A stretch of DNA of 54,657 bases from a virus, in the IMG/VR virus record IMGVR_UViG_3300028840_002358, positions 1-54,657 of that record. The stretch is one strand, 5' to 3'. The notes beneath the pieces were generated by a model that was not told the DNA's origin, ran no database searches, and saw only the letters and a list, made by a program, of their open reading frames with translations. Numbering within the stretch: position 1 is the first letter of the stretch; each line of letters begins with the position of its first letter. Of this stretch, positions 14,535 through 21,689 are shown one piece after another. The translations under genes and the position numbers were made by a program.

Positions 14535-14698
14535 CACGCACTGGACCCAAGATGCCGAGCAAAAAGACGTGGCGCGTTTATCGCCGCTGGAAAGACTGGC
14601 CCTCTACTCCCAAGGCAGACTACACGCTGGATGTGCGCAGAGCCCGGCGGCGGGCGCGGAGAGAGGGTCGGTCGGCAAGGAGCGGGGTAAAGTGGTGA
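14531..14698 (+). CDS. Small basic protein, 55 aa
   Basis: TTG start at 14531 overlaps the primase stop (TTGA) and follows AAGGAGA. Very rich in Arg/Lys/Trp, e.g. 'KKTWRVYRRWKDW' and 'RRARRRARREGR'. Probably nucleic-acid binding; function unknown. Confidence 0.6.
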   Translation: MTRTGPKMPSKKTWRVYRRWKDWPSTPKADYTLDVRRARRRARREGRSARSGVKW

Positions 14699-14994
14699 AC
14701 CTCTCCGAGCTTTTGCACCAGGCCGAACACAACGGCGCGGCTGGCTGGTCCTGGTGCTTCGTGACGCCTGAGCAGGCGCGCGAATTGATCACAGCGCTGA
14801 ACAGTTCTCGCGCGAATGAGCGATCTCTTGTGATCGATCTGAACGCTGCGCTGGGCAAGCTGGAGCGCATCGGAGAACTGGCGCACGCCGCACGGTTGGC
14901 GTGGATCGACAACGACCGGAGAGAGATGCAGCGGCTGATCGAGGAGATCGAGGGATTGGCTGGAGATTCTGCTAATGTGGATACGGAGAACTAA
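14695..14994 (+). CDS. Hypothetical protein, 99 aa
   Basis: GTG at 14695 overlaps the previous stop (GTGA); GGGG-rich site upstream. 'VNLSELLHQAEHNGAAGWSW' at the start, then 'VTPEQARELITALN' and helical repeats. No family recognised. Stop overlaps the next ATG (TAATG). Confidence 0.65.
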   Translation: MNLSELLHQAEHNGAAGWSWCFVTPEQARELITALNSSRANERSLVIDLNAALGKLERIGELAHAARLAWIDNDRREMQRLIEEIEGLAGDSANVDTEN

Positions 14995-15860
14995 TGAGGT
15001 GGTCTAAAACGTTTCTGGAATGGAAAAACGGTTACACTGCTTTTCTATCGGTTGTATTCACCTGGGATCTGCCAGTGGCCTATCAGCGCGCCGTTTGGTT
15101 GCGCTGCCAGGGCTACACCGTCAAAGCGGGTGGGCCTGCTGTGGCGCTAATGCCTGATTATCTCTCAGATGTGGCAGAGTGCAATGGCGAATCAGTACAG
15201 GCGCTAGAGAGGCACAATCCAGACGCAACGTTCACGAGCCGGGGGTGTATTCGGCACTGTCCATTCTGTGCTGTTCCGAGGATAGAGGGTCAGTTGAGAG
15301 AATTGGAAGACTGGACACCTGCTCCAATTATATGTGACAACAATCTGCTGGCGTGCAGTCGGGCGCACTTTGATCGGGTTATAGACCGGCTCAAACCGTT
15401 GTTGGGAATCGACTTCAATCAGGGACTTGACGCCCGATTGCTGACCGACTATCACGCTGGTCGGTTGGCAGAGTTGGACTGTATGGTGCGTTTGGCGTTT
15501 GACTCGATAGGCTACGAAAGTAGCTTTATGACTGCGTTTGAGCGACTGCGACGCGCAGGCTTTCCACTGAATCGGATTAGGGTATATGTTCTGATCGGTT
15601 TTCGAGACACGCCAGAGGAGGCATTGTATCGGTTACGCACTGTGGCAGATTTGGGGATTGATCCGAATCCGATGCGCTATCAAGCACTTGACTCGCTCAA
15701 GCGCAATAGCTATGTTGGTCCAAACTGGACACACTCAGAGTTGTCGCGTTATATGCGGTATTGGTCAAATTTGCGTTACATGCGTGCCGTCCCATTCGAG
15801 GAGTGGGACGGATTGAAACATCGTAAGTCGTCAGAGGCGCAGCCGCCTCCGCTAAGTTGA
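14994..15860 (+). CDS. Radical SAM protein
   Basis: 288 aa. 'TSRGCIRHCPFCAVPRIEG' gives the CxxxCxxC 4Fe-4S motif (C85, C89, C92) preceded by TSRGC as in MiaB/B12-binding-type radical SAM proteins. Later 'DFNQGLDARLL' and 'RVYVLIGFRDTPEEALYRL' match the barrel strands. Phage members of this type are often near other modification enzymes, and the substrate is unknown. Different from the DUF5131 protein at 9831. Confidence 0.88.
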   Translation: MRWSKTFLEWKNGYTAFLSVVFTWDLPVAYQRAVWLRCQGYTVKAGGPAVALMPDYLSDVAECNGESVQALERHNPDATFTSRGCIRHCPFCAVPRIEGQLRELEDWTPAPIICDNNLLACSRAHFDRVIDRLKPLLGIDFNQGLDARLLTDYHAGRLAELDCMVRLAFDSIGYESSFMTAFERLRRAGFPLNRIRVYVLIGFRDTPEEALYRLRTVADLGIDPNPMRYQALDSLKRNSYVGPNWTHSELSRYMRYWSNLRYMRAVPFEEWDGLKHRKSSEAQPPPLS

Positions 15861-16018
15861 CTACTCGCACCCTCTCCGGTTCCTACACCGCTCCCGACGG
15901 CTGGGTAATGCGCTGGGCGACACAATGCCCCGACTGCCCGAACCGCCGGGACTGTCGCCACGATTGCGGGCATCCTGGGGACGTGCAATACATCACGGCT
16001 GATGGTCAACAACCATAA
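15857..16018 (+). CDS. Small Cys-rich protein, 53 aa
   Basis: TTG start overlapping the radical SAM stop (TTGA). 'TQCPDCPNRRDCRHDCGHPG' has five Cys and two His in a zinc-finger-like pattern. No good ribosome site, so it would be translated by coupling. Start codon and reality are moderately supported. Confidence 0.5.
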   Translation: MTTRTLSGSYTAPDGWVMRWATQCPDCPNRRDCRHDCGHPGDVQYITADGQQP

Positions 16019-16058
16019 GTGCTGGACAGACATTTAGCGTTTTTCTTAGATTTGCCTC

Positions 16059-16087
16059 TTGACAACAGCGGCAAAATTTGGTATACT
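16059..16087 (+). promoter_or_regulatory. Early promoter P3
   Basis: TTGACA (16059-16064), 17-bp spacer ACAGCGGCAAAATTTGG-like, TATACT (16082-16087). The spacer closely resembles the region at 20243-20264. The gap 16019-16142 contains only this promoter, its operator-like repeat and the leader. Confidence 0.82.
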
Positions 16088-16108
16088 GTGTCTGACGATG
16101 ACAGACAC
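16088..16108 (+). promoter_or_regulatory. Operator-like inverted repeat downstream of P3
   Basis: GTGTCTG (16088-16094) and CAGACAC (16102-16108) form a perfect 7-bp inverted repeat starting right after the -10 box of P3. The first gene behind it encodes a ribbon-helix-helix regulator, so this is a plausible autoregulation site. Confidence 0.5.
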
Positions 16109-16142
16109 GTACATACATACTCACTTACATTAAGGAGGGGCT

Positions 16143-16361
16143 ATGGACGAACCACTGAGCGAACGGATCAACGTCCGATTGACGCGGACACTCAGGGACG
16201 ATATGGAAAAGCAGAGCCGAAAGACTGGTGTTCGTATCTCGGACGTAACCCGCCGTCTATGGATGTTGTGGAGTCGTCACGGCCTCGATCCGTTCGCTCA
16301 GCCTTTGGCACAAACCGACACGGGGGACAAGGAGAACAGACATGATGCAAAACCTGATTGA
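16143..16361 (+). CDS. Ribbon-helix-helix (CopG/Arc-like) regulator
   Basis: 72 aa. 'SERINVRLTRTLRDDMEKQS' gives the ribbon strand and helix A, and 'GVRISDVTRRLWMLW' the second helix, as in MetJ/Arc DNA-binding proteins. Strong site TTAAGGAGGGG. First gene after P3, hence probably an early regulator of its own promoter. Overlaps the next gene. Confidence 0.75.
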   Translation: MDEPLSERINVRLTRTLRDDMEKQSRKTGVRISDVTRRLWMLWSRHGLDPFAQPLAQTDTGDKENRHDAKPD

Positions 16362-16830
16362 GAAACTGGCACGCGCCCGTCAGATCGAAATGCAGTATGA
16401 CGACGAATTGGAGGCCCTTGAATCGGCGATCGAGGCCCTGATCAAAGAACGCTACGATTCTGAATTGCGGCGTGTTCGATTGCTCCGAGAAACGGCCAAG
16501 GCCGATGTAGCCGACGTCGAGGGCGCGATCCGCGCCGCCGCCCTGGACGCATTCAGCGCGACCGGCGACAAGCGCCCCCACCCCGCCGTGGGGATCCGCG
16601 AGATGACGCGGCTTGAGTATGACGAGGGCGAGGCGATCTTTTTCTGCCGACGGGCCGCGCCCAACGCGCTCAAACTGGATAGGCGCGCATTCGAGAAGAT
16701 CGCCAAGCTGGGTATAGAGGCGGGCGGCCCTTTCGATCTCGATTTTGTGACCATCCGCAAAGAGCCGCAAGCGGCGATCGCCCGCGATTTGAGCGCCTAT
16801 ATGGGGGACAAGGAGAACAAGGGTGAGTGA
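16342..16830 (+). CDS. Coiled-coil protein, possible recombination accessory (Gp157/Gam-like)
   Basis: 162 aa. Residues 1-75 are a long helix with regular Leu/Ala/Glu spacing ('LEALESAIEALIKERYDSEL'). The C-terminal half ends with 'DFVTIRKEPQAAIARDLSAY', a pattern I associate with phage host-nuclease-inhibitor or Gp157-like proteins next to annealing genes. The assignment is tentative. ATG after GACAAGGAGAACAGAC. Confidence 0.65.
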   Translation: MMQNLIEKLARARQIEMQYDDELEALESAIEALIKERYDSELRRVRLLRETAKADVADVEGAIRAAALDAFSATGDKRPHPAVGIREMTRLEYDEGEAIFFCRRAAPNALKLDRRAFEKIAKLGIEAGGPFDLDFVTIRKEPQAAIARDLSAYMGDKENKGE

Positions 16831-18034
16831 TACAGCATTGACCGTGAGACAACAGGCGCTTATGCCTGTAATGGAGTTGGAGCAGGCCGTGAGCCGACAC
16901 AACTACCTCGTGCAGCTCGCCGGATCGGTGATGGTCGAGGGTCTGCACTTTGGCACTATCCCCGGCACAGCAAAGCCGACGCTCTACAAGCCGGGTGCCG
17001 AGATGTTAACGACCGTTTTCGGCCTGACGCCCCGCTTTGAGACGATCAAGGAGGTCGAGCAGTGGGAAGGGCTCGAACCGTTCTTCTATTACTGGATGCG
17101 TTGCCGACTTTATCACAGAGATCAGCTTGTAGGCGAGGCCGATGGCTCGTGCAATAGCCGCGAGGCCCGCTATCGCTGGCGATGGGTGAACGAGGACGAT
17201 GTATCCGCCGCTCTGGACAAGACCAAGCTCCAAAAGCGCGGTGGTCGCATCTCAGAGTTCTCGTTTGCCGTGGACAAGGCAGAGACGACCGGCAAATACG
17301 GCAAGCCGGAAGAGTACTGGCAACGGTTTAGAGATGCCATTGAGGCAGGCACAGCCGCCAAAGTTCGCAAGCCGACGGCCAAGGGCGCAGTTTATGACGC
17401 CTGGGAGATTGACAGTACCGTCTACCGCGTACCCAACGAGGACATTTACAGCCAGGTCAACACGATCCTCAAGATGGCAGAGAAGCGGGCGCTTGTCGCC
17501 GCCGTGCTGGTCACAGTGAATGCGAGCGAGTTCTTCACGCAGGATATGGAGGACTTGATCGACGTGCCTGCGAACGTAACGGTGATCAACCAGCCGGCGC
17601 AGCGCAAAACGCCGATGGATGCTAAGCAGGCAACCGATGATCTTTTCGATGGCTACCAGGATCAGAACTACAGCCCCCCGCCAGAGGATGACATTGACGC
17701 CGCCGCCGAACTGGCCGAGGCCAAGCGAGAGGCTGAGGACTTGAATACCAGCAGGCCAGGAACATACATCATCAGTCCCGACGTAAAGCTGATCGAGCTT
17801 GACTATATGCCTGACTGGTTGGACACGGACAAGTCGCGCCAGTGGGGGCGGCTGTTTTTTGAGGCCCGACAGCACCTCGGCTACAAGAACGACTATCACG
17901 CCGAGGGTGCGCTGAAAAGCGTCTTGGGCGATGACTATCAGGAACAGGCATACGCCGCCGCCTGGGCCGTCCTGGTGGATCACGTGAGGGCAAAGGTGGG
18001 CAGCAAACCGACCGCTGATTCTGAGGCCGACTAG
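16823..18034 (+). CDS. Conserved phage protein, possible ssDNA-annealing/recombination function
   Basis: 403 aa, GTG start after GACAAGGAGAACAAGG. The first 250 residues are conserved in style: 'GTIPGTAKPTLYKPGAEMLT', 'YYWMRCRLYHRDQLVGEADG', 'GSCNSREARYRWRW', 'QVNTILKMAEKRALVAAVL' and 'SEFFTQDMED'. I associate these with phage proteins found near recombination genes, but I cannot name a family with certainty. The C-terminus is acidic linker plus a helical domain ('SRQWGRLFFEARQHLGYKND'). Confidence 0.7.
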   Translation: MSDTALTVRQQALMPVMELEQAVSRHNYLVQLAGSVMVEGLHFGTIPGTAKPTLYKPGAEMLTTVFGLTPRFETIKEVEQWEGLEPFFYYWMRCRLYHRDQLVGEADGSCNSREARYRWRWVNEDDVSAALDKTKLQKRGGRISEFSFAVDKAETTGKYGKPEEYWQRFRDAIEAGTAAKVRKPTAKGAVYDAWEIDSTVYRVPNEDIYSQVNTILKMAEKRALVAAVLVTVNASEFFTQDMEDLIDVPANVTVINQPAQRKTPMDAKQATDDLFDGYQDQNYSPPPEDDIDAAAELAEAKREAEDLNTSRPGTYIISPDVKLIELDYMPDWLDTDKSRQWGRLFFEARQHLGYKNDYHAEGALKSVLGDDYQEQAYAAAWAVLVDHVRAKVGSKPTADSEAD

Positions 18035-18042
18035 ACACACAT

Positions 18043-18068
18043 CCTGCCCGGCTGAAAGGTCGGGCAGG
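18043..18068 (+). promoter_or_regulatory. Hairpin between the recombination-like and membrane genes
   Basis: CCTGCCCG (18043-18050) and CGGGCAGG (18061-18068) form a perfect 8-bp stem with a 10-nt loop. There is no T-tract, so it is more likely an mRNA-processing or stability element than an intrinsic terminator. The next SD (AAGGAGA) follows at once. Confidence 0.55.
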
Positions 18069-18084
18069 GTAGCAAGGAGAACCG

Positions 18085-18804
18085 TTGAAACTCTTTTGGA
18101 ACCGCCTTTTGCAAGCGTCGCTATGGCTAGCATCGATTGGCCTTATGATCGCATCATCCGGCCTCGACGGCGCGTACCTCGCCAAGCTGATGCCAACCGG
18201 CTTCGCTTGGCTAGGACTGCTGCTCAACACAATGACCGACCTGACCAGCGAGCTAGGGATGTACTGGTACGGTCGATTGCAGATGGATCGATCCTCGACC
18301 AAGCAAAAGCGCGCCCGCTGGCTATTGGTCGGCCAGATTGTCCTTGTCGGGTACGCCTGGCTGTTCTCTTGGCGGCAGCTTGTGCCAATCATTGCCAAGG
18401 TGGATCCTGGCGCGTGGTGGATGGCGCCCATTGGTGCGGCATTCATCCCATCGGCGCTAATCGTTGTCGGGTATACGCAAGCCCTGCTCGCCGGACGCGT
18501 CGAGGATGTCAAGGCGACCGCCAAGGTCGCGCCAGTGGATGCCAAGTTGGCGTCAGAAGCGCCAACCGAACCGCCAACCGTGACAGCCGAACCGCCAATG
18601 ACGCCAACCATTGACAAGCCAGTGCCAAGCCTGGACACAGAGGCACGCAGGGAGCGGGTATTGGCCGCTATGTTGGCAGACGAACCGCCCACCCAGGCCG
18701 AACTGGCGGACAGGTTGGCCGTCAGTCGGTCAACCATTGGCAACGATGTGGCGCGGCTGCGCCAAGCTGGCCGATTGAATGGACAAGGGGGAACACATCA
18801 ATGA
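18085..18804 (+). CDS. Membrane protein with C-terminal winged HTH
   Basis: 239 aa; TTG start after AAGGAGAACCG. Three to four hydrophobic helices lie between residues 5 and 140 ('LLQASLWLASIGLMIASSGL', 'WLLVGQIVLVGYAWLF', 'APIGAAFIPSALIVVGY'). A Pro/Thr/Glu-rich linker (about 150-190) follows, then 'RERVLAAMLADEPPTQAELA' and 'DRLAVSRSTIGNDVARLRQA', a clear winged helix-turn-helix. A membrane-anchored cytoplasmic DNA-binding domain is inferred. Overlaps the next gene (ATGA). Confidence 0.82.
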   Translation: MKLFWNRLLQASLWLASIGLMIASSGLDGAYLAKLMPTGFAWLGLLLNTMTDLTSELGMYWYGRLQMDRSSTKQKRARWLLVGQIVLVGYAWLFSWRQLVPIIAKVDPGAWWMAPIGAAFIPSALIVVGYTQALLAGRVEDVKATAKVAPVDAKLASEAPTEPPTVTAEPPMTPTIDKPVPSLDTEARRERVLAAMLADEPPTQAELADRLAVSRSTIGNDVARLRQAGRLNGQGGTHQ

Positions 18805-19109
18805 CACAACTGATCCTGGCCCTGGCCTGCCTCTTTATTGCAGGCGTCATCTACAACGAGTTTCTCGCCAGGTCGAAAGTGCAGACTGTCAAGATCGCAG
18901 GCAACGGCTCACGGGCGTGTGAACTCGCTGAGGGCATTATCAATGTCCTGGTCGAGCAAGTCGAACAGCGGCGCGGCCCCATCATCGGTGCAGTGGGAGA
19001 GGACGGCAAGACGATCACGCTTCACACGTTCATTGAGGCGGTGGACGGCCGGCGGCTGATTCTGCGCGACAGGTTGACGCCGGGCACGCTGGTCACGGTA
19101 ATTAGGTAG
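18801..19109 (+). CDS. Single-pass membrane protein, 102 aa
   Basis: N-terminal membrane helix 'LILALACLFIAGVIY', then a soluble domain with helical ('ACELAEGIINVLVEQVEQRR') and beta ('GRRLILRDRLTPGTLVTVIR') parts. No family recognised. It is coupled between two larger membrane proteins and may be a partner subunit. Confidence 0.7.
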   Translation: MTQLILALACLFIAGVIYNEFLARSKVQTVKIAGNGSRACELAEGIINVLVEQVEQRRGPIIGAVGEDGKTITLHTFIEAVDGRRLILRDRLTPGTLVTVIR

Positions 19110-19118
19110 GAGGGTAGA

Positions 19119-20171
19119 TTGGCAATCAATGGGGCAGGGCTTGGAGCACCAGGAACACGGATCACACGCCGTCTTGGGCCGGATGACGAGGTGTGGTTGT
19201 ACGTTTGGCAAGCCATCACGGGAGCCTGTGCGCTCGATCTCGTCCTGACAATGCTGCTGTTCAGCTATGCGATCATTGGCTGGTGGTCATTGGTTGTGTT
19301 TCTCTCTGGCGTCGGTTTCCTGGTCGGCCTGCTCATTATGGTATTCGGCAGACCGCAATGGATGCCCGCCCGGTTTGTCATTGGCAATCTGTGGGCGCTA
19401 GGTGGCGTTATTGGCCTGCTCGTTGGCCGCGAGTGGTATGCCATTCTCGCCAATGGCATCCGACTGGTAGGCCAACAGATCGCCATTCTGGCAGAGTTGC
19501 CGCTGTGGGCCTGGACGCTGTTTGTCCTGGTGCTGCTGGTGGTCGGTTCAAAACTCCAGTGGAAAGCGGCGCTTGTCCTGGCGATTGCCGGGCCTATCAG
19601 CGCGATTGTCATTTTCTCCGATGCCGCCGACTGGTTGGCTGTGTGGCACTCGATCAAGTGGCTATTGGTCCCCTACTCCTGGCCGGTGATTGGCTTTGCT
19701 CTGCTCTTGGCAATTGTAATGGCAAAGGAGATGCTTTTCCCGTCGCTTGAGTGGACATTCCAGCCGGTCAGTTTGGAGGAACTGCGCGAGGTCGGCCTGA
19801 TCGGTCTCTGGATGCCGGGCCTATTTGGAGAGACAGAAGAACCTGAACCCGAACCACCCGAACCGGTGATCCGGGCCGAACATCGAGATGACACAAACGG
19901 CAAGGCAAAAGAGCGGTATGCCCAAGTTCTGATTTCCAACCGGGCGCGTGACTTCTATCTCGCCATCCACGGCGGCGCGCCGTTCACGTTGGCGACCGCA
20001 CGCAAGTGCAAGATCGGGCGCAAAACCTACGAGAAGCGCATCCGTGGCGTGTTCCTGGCGCGTGACTGGCTCAAGTGGCGAGACGAGCAGCACCACGATC
20101 AGGGACTAGAGTTGACAGAGGCGGGAGAGGATATGATCGGGGAGCTCGTGCTAAACGACCCGCGACACTGA
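19119..20171 (+). CDS. Multi-pass membrane protein with cytoplasmic C-terminal domain
   Basis: 350 aa; TTG start after AGGAGGGTAGA. Five or six hydrophobic segments lie between residues 25 and 205 ('IIGWWSLVVFLSGVGFLVGL', 'LWAWTLFVLVLLVVGSKL', 'VIGFALLLAIVMAKEMLF'). An acidic Pro-Glu linker ('EEPEPEPPEPV') follows, then a basic domain 'TLATARKCKIGRKTYEKRIR' and 'LELTEAGEDMIGEL', resembling a winged helix. The architecture repeats that of the 18085 gene. Function unknown. Confidence 0.75.
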   Translation: MAINGAGLGAPGTRITRRLGPDDEVWLYVWQAITGACALDLVLTMLLFSYAIIGWWSLVVFLSGVGFLVGLLIMVFGRPQWMPARFVIGNLWALGGVIGLLVGREWYAILANGIRLVGQQIAILAELPLWAWTLFVLVLLVVGSKLQWKAALVLAIAGPISAIVIFSDAADWLAVWHSIKWLLVPYSWPVIGFALLLAIVMAKEMLFPSLEWTFQPVSLEELREVGLIGLWMPGLFGETEEPEPEPPEPVIRAEHRDDTNGKAKERYAQVLISNRARDFYLAIHGGAPFTLATARKCKIGRKTYEKRIRGVFLARDWLKWRDEQHHDQGLELTEAGEDMIGELVLNDPRH

Positions 20172-20256
20172 CCCGCTAACTTCACGACCATCCCCCGCTT
20201 TGGCCGCTAAAATCACGGTAGAACGACGAAAAGTCAATTTTTCAGCGGCAAAAACT

Positions 20257-20280
20257 GGTATGATCATTCTGTGTCATACC
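20257..20280 (+). promoter_or_regulatory. Operator-like inverted repeat with degenerate promoter copy
   Basis: GGTATGA (20257-20263) and TCATACC (20274-20280) are a perfect 7-bp inverted repeat. The bases upstream, CAGCGGCAAAAACTGGTATGAT, differ little from the P3 spacer and -10 (CAGCGGCAAAATTTGGTATACT), but no -35 box is present. Probably a decayed promoter or a repressor/activator site 34 bp before the -35 of P4. Confidence 0.45.
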
Positions 20281-20313
20281 GCGACATAGGTATCTGAGTG
20301 GGGAACCACTTGC

Positions 20314-20342
20314 TTGACAAATTCTCTGAAATTTGATATAAT
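20314..20342 (+). promoter_or_regulatory. Early promoter P4 (full consensus)
   Basis: TTGACA (20314-20319), 17-bp spacer, TATAAT (20337-20342): an exact sigma70 consensus. It directly precedes the ADP-ribosyltransferase-like gene. The gene-free stretch 20172-20396 holds this promoter and the inverted repeat at 20257. Confidence 0.85.
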
Positions 20343-20396
20343 AAAGCCAGAAATTGAGGGAGGCGGAACCCCTCACAGACAGACAAGGAGACGGAA

Positions 20397-20903
20397 ATGA
20401 ACCTCCAGATGGATGAGAATAGAGAAATGGACAGAATTGCAGAATATGCCAAGCGGATTGCATACAATCTCTATCTGGACGGTTCCGATGTAGCAGAATG
20501 GTTGACAGCCTGGGCCATTGACTGGATGAGCACGGACGGGATTGTTTTCCAAATCGCGGCCACACGGGAATTTGGCGCAACACTCTCTGGGTACGTCGCT
20601 AGCGAAGCGCAGAAACGAGGGATTAGCCTAAGCGCAGATTTCTCTACAGAACAGGCGATCCTCCGTGAAATACAAAACGGAAACGGCATCAATCACCCGG
20701 TGACACTCTATCGCGGAACGGACCACAACGAGCACAACGCTCTAGAGAGTTGGACCACTAGCCGGGAGATTGCAGAGTTCTATGTCAGCCGCAACGGTGG
20801 CGGTCAGGTCATCGAGGAGACTTTTCAGCCGGAGCAAATTCTAGGCACCTACCAACAGGGTATCGGCCTGGAATGTGCGATGGAGGTCATCGTTATTCAT
20901 TAG
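20397..20903 (+). CDS. ADP-ribosyltransferase-like protein
   Basis: 168 aa. The C-terminal half fits the R-S-E type ADP-ribosyltransferase fold: 'VTLYRG' (Arg106), 'ESWTTSREIAEFYVS' (Ser-Thr-Ser, 118-122), 'GGGQVIEETF', 'ILGTY', and a terminal 'ECAMEVIVI' with two acidic positions (E159, E163) where the catalytic Glu is expected. The N-terminal 90 residues are helical. Such phage enzymes, e.g. T4 Alt/ModA, modify host RNA polymerase or other targets early. The perfect consensus promoter suits an immediate host-takeover role. Confidence 0.7.
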   Translation: MNLQMDENREMDRIAEYAKRIAYNLYLDGSDVAEWLTAWAIDWMSTDGIVFQIAATREFGATLSGYVASEAQKRGISLSADFSTEQAILREIQNGNGINHPVTLYRGTDHNEHNALESWTTSREIAEFYVSRNGGGQVIEETFQPEQILGTYQQGIGLECAMEVIVIH

Positions 20904-20945
20904 CGCGAATAGGAACCGCGCAGACACAGACAAGGAGAGACGGAA

Positions 20946-21149
20946 ATGGCACGAGAAACTTTTTACAAAGGCGCTCGATACGTCAATACCGAGGACGGCA
21001 CTGAACACATCATCGTACACGTCTACGAGTATGACAATCAGGCTCCGGTCATCGAGTTTATGGCGATGGACGAGGGCGATCAGGGTCCCCAGTTCTGGCA
21101 GATTGAATCAGAACTGCTGAGAGAGCAGGGATACGAACCCAAGTTCTAA
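20946..21149 (+). CDS. Hypothetical protein, 67 aa
   Basis: ATG after GACAAGGAGAGACGGAA. 'MARETFYKGARYVNTEDGTE' then beta-like segments and acidic loops; net negative charge. No family recognised. Cotranscribed with the ADP-ribosyltransferase-like gene. Confidence 0.7.
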   Translation: MARETFYKGARYVNTEDGTEHIIVHVYEYDNQAPVIEFMAMDEGDQGPQFWQIESELLREQGYEPKF

Positions 21150-21192
21150 CCGCTCAATTTCCCCACACTCGTGGGAAGGAAGGTGCTAGTCA

Positions 21193-21597
21193 ATGCACGC
21201 AGTCATCAAGCTTGAGATCATCGGTGAACCCTATCACTGGATGCGTCGCAATCGACACAAGGCACTTATCAAACGCACTTTGCTGATGCGTGAGGAGATC
21301 AACCTCATTCGCTATGGGCACAAAAAGCATCGCCCTTGGGTGGCACGTATTACTGGACTAGATGATCGTTACGAGTTTCGGCGTGAGTTTGTAGAATGTG
21401 TGCGAGACTGGTCCGATGCACGATCAAACGGTATACGAGGCATCTACGAGTATTTCGCTCTACCTCCTGGAATCTATCAAGTAAATGAGTGCATCCGTCT
21501 TGGTAAGTCTCGACGCTATTTTATCCGCGTCGAGGGCACAGAGTACGAGGAAATCACACGCGAGGAGGTCGAACAGTGGCTATTGAGCAATTGCTGA
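21193..21597 (+). CDS. Hypothetical protein, 134 aa
   Basis: 'MHAVIKLEIIGEPYHWMRRN' at the start, then 'ARITGLDDRYEFRREFVECV' and 'LPPGIYQVNECIRLGKSRRY'. The C-terminus 'EYEEITREEVEQWL' is helical. The mix of beta strands and basic residues could suit a small nucleic-acid-binding protein, but I do not recognise it. A weak AAGGAAGG site lies upstream. Confidence 0.7.
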   Translation: MHAVIKLEIIGEPYHWMRRNRHKALIKRTLLMREEINLIRYGHKKHRPWVARITGLDDRYEFRREFVECVRDWSDARSNGIRGIYEYFALPPGIYQVNECIRLGKSRRYFIRVEGTEYEEITREEVEQWLLSNC

Positions 21598-21689
21598 TCA
21601 AGTTGATGAATCACGGAGACGACATTGAGGACGCTCTCCACGACCTGGAGATGATGATCCGAATGGACAAGTCGCCTGATGGACCATAA
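21576..21689 (+). CDS. Small protein, 37 aa
   Basis: GTG at 21576 with GAGGAGGTC 6 nt upstream, inside the end of the preceding gene. Helical, acidic peptide 'MAIEQLLIKLMNHGDDIEDA' with 'LHDLEMMIRMD'. Overlaps the next start by 11 nt. The strong ribosome site and coupling support it. Confidence 0.55.
   Translation: MAIEQLLIKLMNHGDDIEDALHDLEMMIRMDKSPDGP

Noticed and set aside
15204-16908. Long minus-strand frames opposite the radical SAM and recombination-like genes
   Set aside because: All are opposite better-supported plus-strand genes and lack recognisable motifs.
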